DNA of 64,000 nucleotides from Flavihumibacter profundi. Lineage in GTDB: Bacteria; Bacteroidota; Bacteroidia; Chitinophagales; Chitinophagaceae. Every line of letters begins with the position of its first letter. Position 1 is the first letter of the stretch. A program made the position numbers and the translations under genes. The stretch lies in the NCBI RefSeq assembly GCF_020076305.1, contig NZ_JAIQXE010000001.1:620001-684000 (forward strand), written 5' to 3'. The notes beneath the pieces are model-generated. The model saw only the letters and a list, made by a program, of their open reading frames with translations, was not told the DNA's origin and searched no databases. Positions 17,998 to 26,661 of this stretch are shown here, piece after piece.

Positions 17998-19980
17998 ATG
18001 AAGCAGCAAAGGGTTTTATCCTTTCTTATAGTATTGGTATTATTAGGTACAAGGGCCTTAAGTGCAGATACCTTGCAGGTTTGCTCGCCATCAGGTAAAA
18101 TTTGCGTGCAGGTATGGATGGGTAAACTGTTGACATACCAGGTGCGACAGCACGGCCAAATAATTCTGGAACCATCCTTCATTGATCTGGAGCCCGTGAA
18201 TAAGCCGGCAATGTCCTTTAAAGCCGCCATAAAATCATCTGCAGTGGCAAAGGTCGAAGAAGAGATTATTTCACCGGTTCCTGAAAAGCGGAAAATTATT
18301 CCGGATATCTATAATAAGCTCACCCTGGTGTTTAAGCAGCCTTACAAAATTGAGTTCAGGGCCTATGATGATGGCGTAGCTTACCGTATATCCACCGCAT
18401 TCAAAGACTCCATTAAAATTAAAAACGAAGTTGCAGAATTCAGGTTTCCTGGAACGCCTTCCGCTTACTTTCCTGAAATACCTGTAAAAGCCGGCGAAGA
18501 TGCTTTTAAAACCAGTTTTGAAGACCTGTATAGTTTTAAAAAAATTGCTGAGTTCCCGGCAACATCAATTGCCTACACGCCTGTTTTAATTGTGCCTGGA
18601 GCCACATCCAAAATTGCAATTACAGAATCGGACCTGGAAGACTATCCGGGTATGTTTTTAACAGGAACCGGGTCTGCTGCCTTAAAAGGGATTTTTGCAG
18701 GTTACCCGGTTAAAGAAACTATTGCAGAAGCGCTTTACTCCCAGGTAAGGGTAGCCGAACATGGCGATTTTATTGCCCTTACAAGAGGTAACCGCACATT
18801 TCCATGGCGGGTGTTGATGATTTCCGAACTGGATAAGGATTTACCATCCAATGACCTCGTTTACAGGTTAGGCTCCCCCTCTCGTGTAGCCGATGTTTCC
18901 TGGATTAACCCTGGCAATATAACAGATGAATGGATCATTGATGTAAACCTCTTTAATGTACCTTTTAAATCGGGCCGCAACACAGCCAGCTATAAATATT
19001 ATATTGATTTTGCACAGCGCTTCGGATTCGACCGGATCATGATGGATGCCGGCTGGAGTGATAACAATGACCTGTTTAAAGTTAATCCCGATATCAATAT
19101 GGACACCCTGGTTGCTTATGCCAGAGCAAAAGGGGTGAAAATTGCGATGTGGACCCTGGCAATGACACTTGACCGGCAACTGGATAGCGCCTTACAGCAG
19201 TTTAACCGATGGGGAATAGATTTTATTATGACTGATTTTATTGACCGCGATGACCAGAAATCAGTGAATTTCCATTACCGCATTGCCAAGGCCTGTGCCG
19301 AACATAAAATCATGATCATGTTTCATGGTACTTATCCGCCAAAGGGATTTAACCGGACTTATCCGAATGCTGTAGCACGTGAAGCTGTGCTGGGTTCGGA
19401 GTATAATATCTGGAGCGAAAAAGTTTCCCCGGACCATGATGTGCTTTTACCCTATACGAGAATGTTAGCCGGTTCCCTTGATTATGAGCCTGGTGCATTG
19501 AACAATGCAAATAAAAAAAGTTTCCGGATGATTGAGGGGATTGTGCTGAGTCAGGGCACAAGGGCGCACCAGGCTGCAATGCCGGTAATATTCGACAGCC
19601 CGATGCAGTTTTTTTCAGGAAACCCTTCCCAGGGTTGGTTGGAACCAAAGTATATGGAACTGATTGGAGGAATTCCTACAACCTGGGATGAGACCAGGGT
19701 ACTTGATGGAAAAGCGGGAGAGTTCATTATTACTGCTCGCAGGAAAGGAACGAATTGGTACATTGGCGGTATGACCGGATGGGCGCCAAGGGACCTTTCC
19801 GTGAAATTGGATTTCCTGGATGATGGTGAATATAAAACAACACTTTGCAAGGATGGTGTTAATGCCGACCATTATGCAGCGGATTATATTTTGGAAAACA
19901 GTGGAGTAAAAAGGAATGAGACTTTAGGCCTGCACCTGGCTCCAGGCGGTGGTTTCCTGTTGAAATTGGAAAAGCATTAA
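17998..19980 (+). CDS. GH97 family glycoside hydrolase (alpha-galactosidase/alpha-glucosidase)
   Basis: The 660-residue protein has a signal peptide to about residue 23, the GH97 N-terminal beta-sandwich (LQVCSPSGKI at 27-36, RAYDDGVAYR at 121-130), a central TIM barrel and a C-terminal beta domain. The barrel shows FDRIMMDAGWSDN (345-356) and IDFIMTDFIDRDDQ (407-420). An Asp in this second stretch resembles the nucleophile of the retaining GH97 alpha-galactosidases, whereas SusB-type inverting enzymes differ here. Alpha-galactosidase activity is therefore slightly favoured. It is paired with the propeller lipoprotein just upstream and ends 21 bp from the convergent propeller-toroid gene. Confidence 0.88.
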   Translation: MKQQRVLSFLIVLVLLGTRALSADTLQVCSPSGKICVQVWMGKLLTYQVRQHGQIILEPSFIDLEPVNKPAMSFKAAIKSSAVAKVEEEIISPVPEKRKIIPDIYNKLTLVFKQPYKIEFRAYDDGVAYRISTAFKDSIKIKNEVAEFRFPGTPSAYFPEIPVKAGEDAFKTSFEDLYSFKKIAEFPATSIAYTPVLIVPGATSKIAITESDLEDYPGMFLTGTGSAALKGIFAGYPVKETIAEALYSQVRVAEHGDFIALTRGNRTFPWRVLMISELDKDLPSNDLVYRLGSPSRVADVSWINPGNITDEWIIDVNLFNVPFKSGRNTASYKYYIDFAQRFGFDRIMMDAGWSDNNDLFKVNPDINMDTLVAYARAKGVKIAMWTLAMTLDRQLDSALQQFNRWGIDFIMTDFIDRDDQKSVNFHYRIAKACAEHKIMIMFHGTYPPKGFNRTYPNAVAREAVLGSEYNIWSEKVSPDHDVLLPYTRMLAGSLDYEPGALNNANKKSFRMIEGIVLSQGTRAHQAAMPVIFDSPMQFFSGNPSQGWLEPKYMELIGGIPTTWDETRVLDGKAGEFIITARRKGTNWYIGGMTGWAPRDLSVKLDFLDDGEYKTTLCKDGVNADHYAADYILENSGVKRNETLGLHLAPGGGFLLKLEKH

Positions 19981-20001
19981 TTCCTTAATTTTCCGGTTGA
20001 T

Positions 20002-22230
20002 TTATTTCCGGATCATTTTCAGGTAACGTCCCATCCAGTAAGGCAACAACCAGAACACGGGTTCCCTTTCCATAGTGGGGTGGCCTCCGACTGCATTCCA
20101 GGGGTTTTTATCCCAGCGTACAACCATCCTGATAGATGCAGGTGGTAAAACATTTACCTGTAAATCATTGAGTACCGGTTCATGCACAAGGGTGATATCT
20201 TCCCTTTTTGTATGGTCAATATGCCAGTCAATTAAATCCAGCGGGGTGTCGGTTAAGAAATCTATGGAAGCAGGCAATTCGCGCTGCTTATTTGCTGCAT
20301 AGCAATACAGGAAATTGAGCAGCGGGTTTTTGTCATTTATCCGACGCGCCATCCATTGCTCCAAATGTTGCTGGTAAAATGCCAGGAGTTCAGGATCCTT
20401 TTCGCAATGCAATAAAATAGGGTATATGTATGCTTGTAAGCTAACATCAAAGTAAATAAACCAACCGGGGTTTTGCTGGAAAATCTTTGCCATATTATCG
20501 AGATAGTGCTCTTCTTTGATAAGCCGCAGGTAATTTTCCTGGTACTTCATCTTCCCGGTCATATAATAAGCCAATTTCAAAAAAGCCAGCAGTTCCATGG
20601 AATTCTGGTACTGGTCTGGCTGCCATTCAGGATCCCTGTTAAGTGATTCCGGTGACCATACAGACCAGCGCGTGTGCGTACCATCAACATCTACCATATT
20701 GAAATTATGGGCAATCAGGTGGTCCACTAATTTGGCGACATGTGTTCGTACCTGTTCTTTCTCTGCTTCATCTGCCGCAAGTTCATAATAAAAGTAATAG
20801 CCCATCATATGCCCGCACCATTCATCACTGCTGGCATCACCCTTCCAAAGCCATTTGCCATCTGCAGATTTTCTCCAGCGGATTTCCACTGGTTTATTCC
20901 GGGGCTCAATTACCATTTCATCAGCAAGTTCCCTTTCAGTATAAGTCCGGTTTGGATCATGCACACGGTCTCCCCATTCAACGGGCACAATAGTGCGGGC
21001 AAAATATCCGTCACCACCAGTGATCTCCTCAAGCTTCTGTAAGAAATGGTAGGCTTTTTTTGCCTTTTCCCGGGCGTCATCATCTTTGGTGGTAGCATAG
21101 CGGAAGGATTCCATTGCGAGATAGTTGCCTGTGTATTCACCATCATTATCATCATCTTCAGGCTGCCATGAATTGACATCCCCCGGAATGGTCAGGCGAC
21201 AGTAACCGGCAATCCATGGCGCACGGATATGTCTTTTCATCAATACATCATAGAAATAATCCTGTTTGCCGGCAAGTGTCATTTTCTTTTTCATGATGGC
21301 ACTAACGCCGTTGTCAGTAGCCACCCAGGCATTGCCATCTGCATCAAAGGCGATATCATTAACATGGTCATCCAGCAACCATCGCCTGCTGAACAAAAGG
21401 GAATGTTTGCCATTTAATGAAAACCGGGCAATCCCAACATTTGTACCAATCCATATAGTGCCATTTTCATCTTTCTTCAAACAGTTTACAAACCTGGAAG
21501 GGCAACCATCTTTCGGAAGGATTACTTTTTCTTTCACATCCTTATACAAGATACTGACCCCGCCAAGACCGCCTGCCCATAACCTGTTACCTGCATCAAT
21601 TGCCAATCCGTTAATGTATGCACTTACCAGGTAAGTGGTGTCAACAAAATGATTTAAACCATTAGGTGTACAATGATATAAACCAACATCAGTAGCCACC
21701 CATACGCCATAGTTATTATCTGATATTATTTTCCTGACAGACCTTCCAATGGCATAGTTGAGCTTTACAAATGATTGTCCGTTGTAGCGCCATAAGCCTT
21801 TTGGGCCGGCTGCATATAAACCTTCTTTTGCAGTACATACAGCAGCTATAGGACCTTCTGTTCCATTCAGCAATTTCAGGGAATTATTTTTGAAGGAATA
21901 AACACCTTTCCAGGTTCCCATCCATACATCTCCCTGGTTGTTTGTTGCAATGCTGAATGCAGGACCGTTTTCAGCTGGCGGAAATGGTGAAGACCACAAT
22001 TTTTCATTTGCTTTTTTCAGCAACACGCCAGATTTTGTTGCGATCCATACATTGCCATCTTTGTCAACAGCAATGCTCCTGGCACCTGCATCCATATTAT
22101 CTGCAGTAACAGGATAGGGGCTATGGTATTCTTGCCAGAATGTAGTGTCTGTAAATGAATTCTCCTGTGCATTTGACAGCAATGAAACAGGCAATATAAA
22201 AATTAAGATAAATAGGTATCGCATTGTCAA
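20002..22230 (-). CDS. Secreted seven-bladed propeller plus alpha/alpha-toroid-like protein (copy 1)
   Basis: The 742-residue protein has a signal peptide ending near SNAQ (residue 22; Met3 is an alternative start). Residues about 45-330 contain seven repeats of the two-component-regulator propeller type: VWIATKSGVLL, VWMGTWKGVYS, LYAAGPKGLWRY, VWVATDVGLYH, LWAGGLGGVSI, IWIGTNVGIAR and AWVATDNGVSA. No histidine kinase follows. Instead there is a 400-residue mostly helical region with DDDNDG (about 360-366), WLWKGDASSDEWCGH (SSDE at 467-470), PLDLIDWH and the C-terminal LLPYWMGRYLKMI. This region looks like an (alpha/alpha) toroid of the kind found in glycan hydrolases and lyases. It is downstream of the HGSNAT-like gene in a two-gene unit and has a paralogue at 32160. 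I know no named family for the fusion. Confidence 0.7.
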   Translation of the reverse strand: MTMRYLFILIFILPVSLLSNAQENSFTDTTFWQEYHSPYPVTADNMDAGARSIAVDKDGNVWIATKSGVLLKKANEKLWSSPFPPAENGPAFSIATNNQGDVWMGTWKGVYSFKNNSLKLLNGTEGPIAAVCTAKEGLYAAGPKGLWRYNGQSFVKLNYAIGRSVRKIISDNNYGVWVATDVGLYHCTPNGLNHFVDTTYLVSAYINGLAIDAGNRLWAGGLGGVSILYKDVKEKVILPKDGCPSRFVNCLKKDENGTIWIGTNVGIARFSLNGKHSLLFSRRWLLDDHVNDIAFDADGNAWVATDNGVSAIMKKKMTLAGKQDYFYDVLMKRHIRAPWIAGYCRLTIPGDVNSWQPEDDDNDGEYTGNYLAMESFRYATTKDDDAREKAKKAYHFLQKLEEITGGDGYFARTIVPVEWGDRVHDPNRTYTERELADEMVIEPRNKPVEIRWRKSADGKWLWKGDASSDEWCGHMMGYYFYYELAADEAEKEQVRTHVAKLVDHLIAHNFNMVDVDGTHTRWSVWSPESLNRDPEWQPDQYQNSMELLAFLKLAYYMTGKMKYQENYLRLIKEEHYLDNMAKIFQQNPGWFIYFDVSLQAYIYPILLHCEKDPELLAFYQQHLEQWMARRINDKNPLLNFLYCYAANKQRELPASIDFLTDTPLDLIDWHIDHTKREDITLVHEPVLNDLQVNVLPPASIRMVVRWDKNPWNAVGGHPTMEREPVFWLLPYWMGRYLKMIRK

Positions 22231-22263
22231 TATATTTTGAACCGGCGGTTAGCAGTCAGCAAA

Positions 22264-23394
22264 TTAAATTTTGAGAAATATTTTCTTCCTGTACATTAGG
22301 TAAACCGGAATGTAGCAAAAGAGGCAATACAATAAAGCCCATAACAATGAAATAAATTCCGGGGATAATCCTGATGGCAATACTGCATTAATAATGGTTT
22401 CATTCAGGCTCGTGCCTTGTTTTCCACCAAACCTGTAATATATAACATCGTAGAATATTTCTGAAGCCAGGTAAGCCGCAATCGCATTGGAACCAAAGAC
22501 TACCGCGAACTTCGACCATTTTTTTATTCCGAGTACATCGACAAGGAAATATAAAAAAGCCAGCATCATACTGTCTAGTCCTGCTGTATATAAAACAAAT
22601 GAGCTGGTCCATAAATTCTTATTGATCGGGAAGAACCAATTCCACGCGTTGGCAATTGCAAAGGATATAAAGCCCGCAAAGAAAAGCCAGATGATTTTTC
22701 GTTCAGCGGTATTCTTGCTGAGCAATAAATGTCCGGCCAGCATACCGGCAATGCCTGTTACAATAGCAGGAAAAGTACTTAGCACTCCTTCAGGATCCCA
22801 GGTGCCGTTGAACAATTTTCCCGGGATAACCAATTGGTCGATCCATGCAGCAAGGTTCTTTCCGGGCTCAAGGATGGCATATCCATATCCTGGCACAGGG
22901 ACAACTGTCATCAGTAAAAAATAAGCCAGCAAAATGCTTATACCCAACCTGATTTGAAATTTTTTCGTTGTGTTCAGGTATAATAGGGAACAACAAAAAA
23001 ATACAATTGAAATACGTTGCAATACTCCAGTTATCCTCACTTTGGAGAAGTCGAAGGTTTGCAGTATACTGAGCAGTACACCCAGCAAAAAAAGTATGAC
23101 AACCCTTCTTAGTATTTTCCTCAGGATGAATTTTTTCGCAATGCCATTTTCCAATTGCTTTGAACAGGAGAGTACAATGGAAACACCAACAATAAAAATG
23201 AACGAAGGGAAAATATAATCTGTTGGTGTAATCCCATTCCACTCGGCGTGCTTTAATGGCCCATAAATACGTGACTCTATCCCCGGATCATTAACGAGGA
23301 TCATCGCGGCCATTGTGATACCCCTGAAAATGTCCAGGGATAATAATCGTTTGCCCTTCTCCAGGGGCAAAACCGTAGCTGGATTATGCTGCAT
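22264..23394 (-). CDS. HGSNAT/NagX-like transmembrane acyltransferase (DUF5009)
   Basis: The 376-residue protein has about ten membrane helices. The N-terminal RLLSLDIFRGITMAAMILVN and LKHAEWNGITPTDYIFPSFIFIVG are the hallmarks of the heparan-alpha-glucosaminide N-acetyltransferase/DUF5009 family; the His in LKHAEWNG lies where the family has a proposed acetyl-accepting residue. The human relative transfers acetyl from cytosolic acetyl-CoA to glucosamine across a membrane. The bacterial relatives are often in glycan loci and may modify amino sugars in the periplasm. It is followed after 33 bp by the first propeller-toroid gene, so the two probably form an operon. Confidence 0.87.
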   Translation of the reverse strand: MQHNPATVLPLEKGKRLLSLDIFRGITMAAMILVNDPGIESRIYGPLKHAEWNGITPTDYIFPSFIFIVGVSIVLSCSKQLENGIAKKFILRKILRRVVILFLLGVLLSILQTFDFSKVRITGVLQRISIVFFCCSLLYLNTTKKFQIRLGISILLAYFLLMTVVPVPGYGYAILEPGKNLAAWIDQLVIPGKLFNGTWDPEGVLSTFPAIVTGIAGMLAGHLLLSKNTAERKIIWLFFAGFISFAIANAWNWFFPINKNLWTSSFVLYTAGLDSMMLAFLYFLVDVLGIKKWSKFAVVFGSNAIAAYLASEIFYDVIYYRFGGKQGTSLNETIINAVLPSGLSPEFISLLWALLYCLFCYIPVYLMYRKKIFLKI

Positions 23395-23522
23395 GAAATA
23401 GTTATTAGGATTTTTTTTGATTTTTTCTGCTGATGGTCATTGCCTTCTAAATTGCTGAAAAGCAAAATTGACTGCCGAAATTAAGGATATAAGATTAGTA
23501 ATTCAGCTAACCTTATTTTGCG

Positions 23523-23543
23523 ATAATTCATTTCATGAATTAT
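23523..23543. repeat. Inverted repeat upstream of the sialidase-family gene
   Basis: Perfect 9-bp arms (23523-23531 and 23535-23543) are separated by 3 nt. They lie in the 211-bp region between the divergent acyltransferase and sialidase-family genes, about 60 bp before the latter's start. Its position suits an operator. The A/T-rich arms could also arise by chance. Confidence 0.35.
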
Positions 23544-23605
23544 TATTAGATTAATCGTTGAATGGTAGAATAACCAACTTTTAATAATTGTTGCATATAA
23601 AAAAC

Positions 23606-24793
23606 ATGAAAAGACAATTCATTTATTTCTTGCTCCTTCTTCTGATGGCAAATGATTCTTTTGCGCAGACTTCTGCACAAAAACTTACCCCTGTTTCCAG
23701 CTCACTGATATTTCCACCGCAAAGCAAGCATACCCATGGCAGTAGCCTGGTAGCCCTTCCAAATGGTGATTTCTTATGTGCATGGTTTATGGGAAGTGGC
23801 GAACGTACTGCTGATGACGTGAAAATTATGGGTGCGCGCCTGCAAAAAGGCGCAAAAGTGTGGAGTGAACCATTTGAGTTAGCGGATACTTACAATATAC
23901 CAGACTGTAATCCGGTTCTATTCCTGAATAGCAAAGGAAAACTTTTCTTAGTCTGGATTGCAGTGAATGCTAACCAGTGGGAATCTTCGGTCTTAAGATT
24001 TAAAACATCTTCCGATTTTTCAAAACCAGGCCCACCTGCCTGGAACTGGCAGGATAATATTTTACTTAAGCCAAATGACAATTTTGTATCAGAAGTTGCT
24101 AAAAATTTTAAATTTTTGCCAGAACGCGGAAAGGGATGGTCCGCCTATGCTCCGTCATATGATGCAATGATCATTGAGGCCAGTCACGATATAAAAAAAC
24201 GGAGCATTGGGTGGATGACCCGCATTAAACCCCTGGTCCTGGATAGTGGAAAAATTTTACTTCCCCTTTATTCTGACGGCTATAATTTTTCAATGGTCGC
24301 TATATCTGATAATGACGGAACAACCTGGCGCCCCAGCTTGCCAATTGTTGGAAGGGGCAATGTACAGCCAGCTCTCGCGCTAAAGAAAGACGGCCGTATT
24401 GCAGCGTACATGCGGGATAACGGGGATTCACCCGCACGGGTTCAGGTTAGTGAATCCGGCGATAAGGGGGAAAGCTGGTCTGTGGCAACAGAATCGGAAA
24501 TCCCGAATACGGCCAGTGTTGAATTACTTGTTTTAAAGGACGGGCGCTGGGCTTTCGTGGGAAATGATATCGAGGATGGCCGGTATAGAATTGGCCTTTT
24601 TATTTCAGATGACGAAGGCAAAACCTGGAAATCGAAATATTACCTGGAAAATGAAGCGCCTGGAAAGGGAAGTTTCTCTTATCCATCGCTGATTCAGGCG
24701 ACAGACGGGCTTTTACACATAACTTATTCATACCAAATGGATAAGACAGGTGAAACCATTAAATATGTGGTGGTTAACCCCAGGCAGTTATAA
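23606..24793 (+). CDS. Sialidase/BNR-repeat family secreted protein
   Basis: The ATG at 23606 starts MKRQFIYFLL, a signal peptide ending near SFAQ; an upstream TTG at 23588 is less likely. The mature protein is a six-bladed propeller of the BNR/sialidase type with Asp-boxes (SDNDGTTWRPS, SGDKGESWSV, SDDEGKTWKSK) and the N-terminal HTHGSSLVALPNGDFLCAWF typical of the BNR_2 group. True sialidases need an Arg triad plus Asp, Tyr and Glu, which I cannot confirm by eye; some relatives act on other sugars. It lies just upstream of the sigma/FecR/SusCD locus and GH20, which suits a host-glycan or glycoprotein target. Confidence 0.78.
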   Translation: MKRQFIYFLLLLLMANDSFAQTSAQKLTPVSSSLIFPPQSKHTHGSSLVALPNGDFLCAWFMGSGERTADDVKIMGARLQKGAKVWSEPFELADTYNIPDCNPVLFLNSKGKLFLVWIAVNANQWESSVLRFKTSSDFSKPGPPAWNWQDNILLKPNDNFVSEVAKNFKFLPERGKGWSAYAPSYDAMIIEASHDIKKRSIGWMTRIKPLVLDSGKILLPLYSDGYNFSMVAISDNDGTTWRPSLPIVGRGNVQPALALKKDGRIAAYMRDNGDSPARVQVSESGDKGESWSVATESEIPNTASVELLVLKDGRWAFVGNDIEDGRYRIGLFISDDEGKTWKSKYYLENEAPGKGSFSYPSLIQATDGLLHITYSYQMDKTGETIKYVVVNPRQL

Positions 24794-24927
24794 TAATTGC
24801 CTGTTATTTCTCATTTTAACTGCGATTTTGATTAAAAATATTTCGGTTATATTGGGAAGGTTATAATTAGATTAAGGAATTTGACCAGCAAAAATTAACG
24901 ATTAAGCTTTTATACATTCGCCATAGC

Positions 24928-25503
24928 ATGTTAGCAAATCTGAAAAACATAGATGCTGTTTATTGGCAGAACCTCAAAAACGGGGATACTGAGGCATTGG
25001 GTTTTTTATATGATAAATATGTAGACAAACTATTTATTAAAGCCTACAAACTTACCAATAACCGTGAATTGGCAAAAGATGCTGTGCAGGAGGTTTTCCT
25101 GGAATTATGGAGATACAGGAGTTCAATAACAGAAATTCAATACTCCCAAAGCTATCTCTCTAAAGTGCTGCTTTCTGTTACACTGAAAAAGCAGAAAAAA
25201 GAAAAATCCATTTCTTACGGTCAACTCGAAGATTCTTTCATTTCAGATGAACTGAATATAGAAAGTATCATTATTTCCCGTGATCTTGAAAACGAGAAAG
25301 AGAAAAAACTGCAAACAGCTATTTCCATGCTCAGCCAGCGGCAAAAGCAAATTTTAAAATTGCATTTTACGGACGGACTTAGTTATGAGCAGATTTCCGA
25401 AATGCTTGGCATAAACTACCAGTCGGTCAATAACCTCGCTTTCAGGACTATCCACCAGTTACGCAACCTGATGTACCTGCTTATCCTTTTTATTTTTTTA
25501 TAG
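24928..25503 (+). CDS. ECF-type RNA polymerase sigma-70 factor
   Basis: The 191-residue protein contains sigma region 2 (FLYDKYVDKLFIKAYKLTNN, then AKDAVQEVFLELWRYR) and region 4 (LSQRQKQILKLHFTDGLSYEQISEMLG, here split as QKQILKLHFTDG and YEQISEMLG). This is the typical ECF sigma that pairs with FecR-type anti-sigma proteins in Bacteroidota glycan loci. The last residues (LRNLMYLLILFIFL) form a hydrophobic tail beyond region 4, seen in some Bacteroidota ECF factors. The downstream gene, about 100 bp later, encodes its probable anti-sigma factor. Confidence 0.93.
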   Translation: MLANLKNIDAVYWQNLKNGDTEALGFLYDKYVDKLFIKAYKLTNNRELAKDAVQEVFLELWRYRSSITEIQYSQSYLSKVLLSVTLKKQKKEKSISYGQLEDSFISDELNIESIIISRDLENEKEKKLQTAISMLSQRQKQILKLHFTDGLSYEQISEMLGINYQSVNNLAFRTIHQLRNLMYLLILFIFL

Positions 25504-25605
25504 GCCATTTCCAGCATTATTTTCAGGATATGGGGTCCCTGTGTTTAAACACTGAAAATAAACTTTAACATTTTTGAGTATTAAGGACTCAAACGATTCT
25601 CTAAT

Positions 25606-26640
25606 GTGTCAGTGAAGTCAACATTTTCCATTTACAAAGGGTATACGCCGGCACAATTAGCTGAAGATGAATATTTTCAGCAATGGGTAAACCTTGCCCG
25701 GCCCGACGAAGAACTTTTCTGGAATACCTTCCTTGAATTATACCCTGAACAACAGGAAACTGTCTTAATGGCCAGGGTTTTAGTGCTGGAGAGCGATAAA
25801 GACGAGGATGTAGAACCATTAACTCCAGAGGAAAAATCCAATTTGAAGAAACAGATTTTAGACCAGATCAGGCCTAATACCACTTCGAATAGCTTAGCCA
25901 GGTCAGGTACTATGGCGATTTTCAAAATCGCAGCTGTTGTTGCAGGTCTTGTACTCCTGACAGCAACTTTATTCAAAGCAACTCCTGAGAAAGTTTACGC
26001 AATTGTTGAAAAATCCGGACCAGGGGAATCCAAAAGGGTTTTTCTGGCAGATAGTTCCGTTGTGATTCTAAATGCAAATTCCACATTAACCTATGCCAGT
26101 AATATGGCAGAAGCCCCAAGCCGTGAAATTCAGCTTGAAGGAAATGCGTTCTTCAGCATAAAGAAAAAAGCAGACCATAAATCCTTCAGGGTGCATGCTA
26201 ATTCACTTACAATTGCTGTACTGGGAACAGAATTCAATGTCAATGCCCGCAGTAGGGAAACTGAAGTTGTACTTGCCCGTGGTAAGGTAAAAGTTAGTTC
26301 AGACAACAATAACCTTGAGCCGGTATTCATGGATCCCGGAGAAAAAGTTCAGTTTGACCCTGTGAAAAAATCCTTTGTAAAATCCAGTACAGATGCTGGT
26401 TTGTACGAGGCATGGTCTGATGGGAAATGGCATTTTTCCTCCACATCAATGGAAGAAATTTCCGACCTTATCTATTCCTATTATGGAATTGAAACCATTT
26501 TTACTGAACCTAAGGTTAAGTCTCTTACTATAAATGGAATTATACCGGTTACCGATTTAGCGTCATTCACGAATATAATCGCCAAGACTTTGGATTTAGA
26601 TATCGTTCAAAAAAACAAACAGTTAATTATTCAACATTAA
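25606..26640 (+). CDS. FecR family anti-sigma factor
   Basis: The frame has an in-frame stop at 25582-25584 and no ATG near the N-terminus, so translation should begin at GTG 25606 (or GTG 25612). The protein has a cytoplasmic N-terminal region of about 100 residues, one membrane helix (IFKIAAVVAGLVLLTATLF, about 104-122), and a periplasmic FecR domain (GPGESKRVFLADSSVVILNANSTL; TIAVLGTEFNVNAR). A C-terminal DUF4974 domain contacts the SusC STN domain (SSTSMEEISDLIYSYYGI). It relays the SusC signal to the upstream sigma factor. Its length of 344 residues is normal for the family. Confidence 0.92.
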   Translation: MSVKSTFSIYKGYTPAQLAEDEYFQQWVNLARPDEELFWNTFLELYPEQQETVLMARVLVLESDKDEDVEPLTPEEKSNLKKQILDQIRPNTTSNSLARSGTMAIFKIAAVVAGLVLLTATLFKATPEKVYAIVEKSGPGESKRVFLADSSVVILNANSTLTYASNMAEAPSREIQLEGNAFFSIKKKADHKSFRVHANSLTIAVLGTEFNVNARSRETEVVLARGKVKVSSDNNNLEPVFMDPGEKVQFDPVKKSFVKSSTDAGLYEAWSDGKWHFSSTSMEEISDLIYSYYGIETIFTEPKVKSLTINGIIPVTDLASFTNIIAKTLDLDIVQKNKQLIIQH

Positions 26641-26661
26641 CGTAACCAAAAACAAACAGGG

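Noticed and set aside
24928-25503. Possibility that the sigma factor is frameshifted because of its hydrophobic C-terminal tail
   Set aside because: Regions 2 and 4 are complete and the tail follows region 4 without disruption; similar tails occur in this group.
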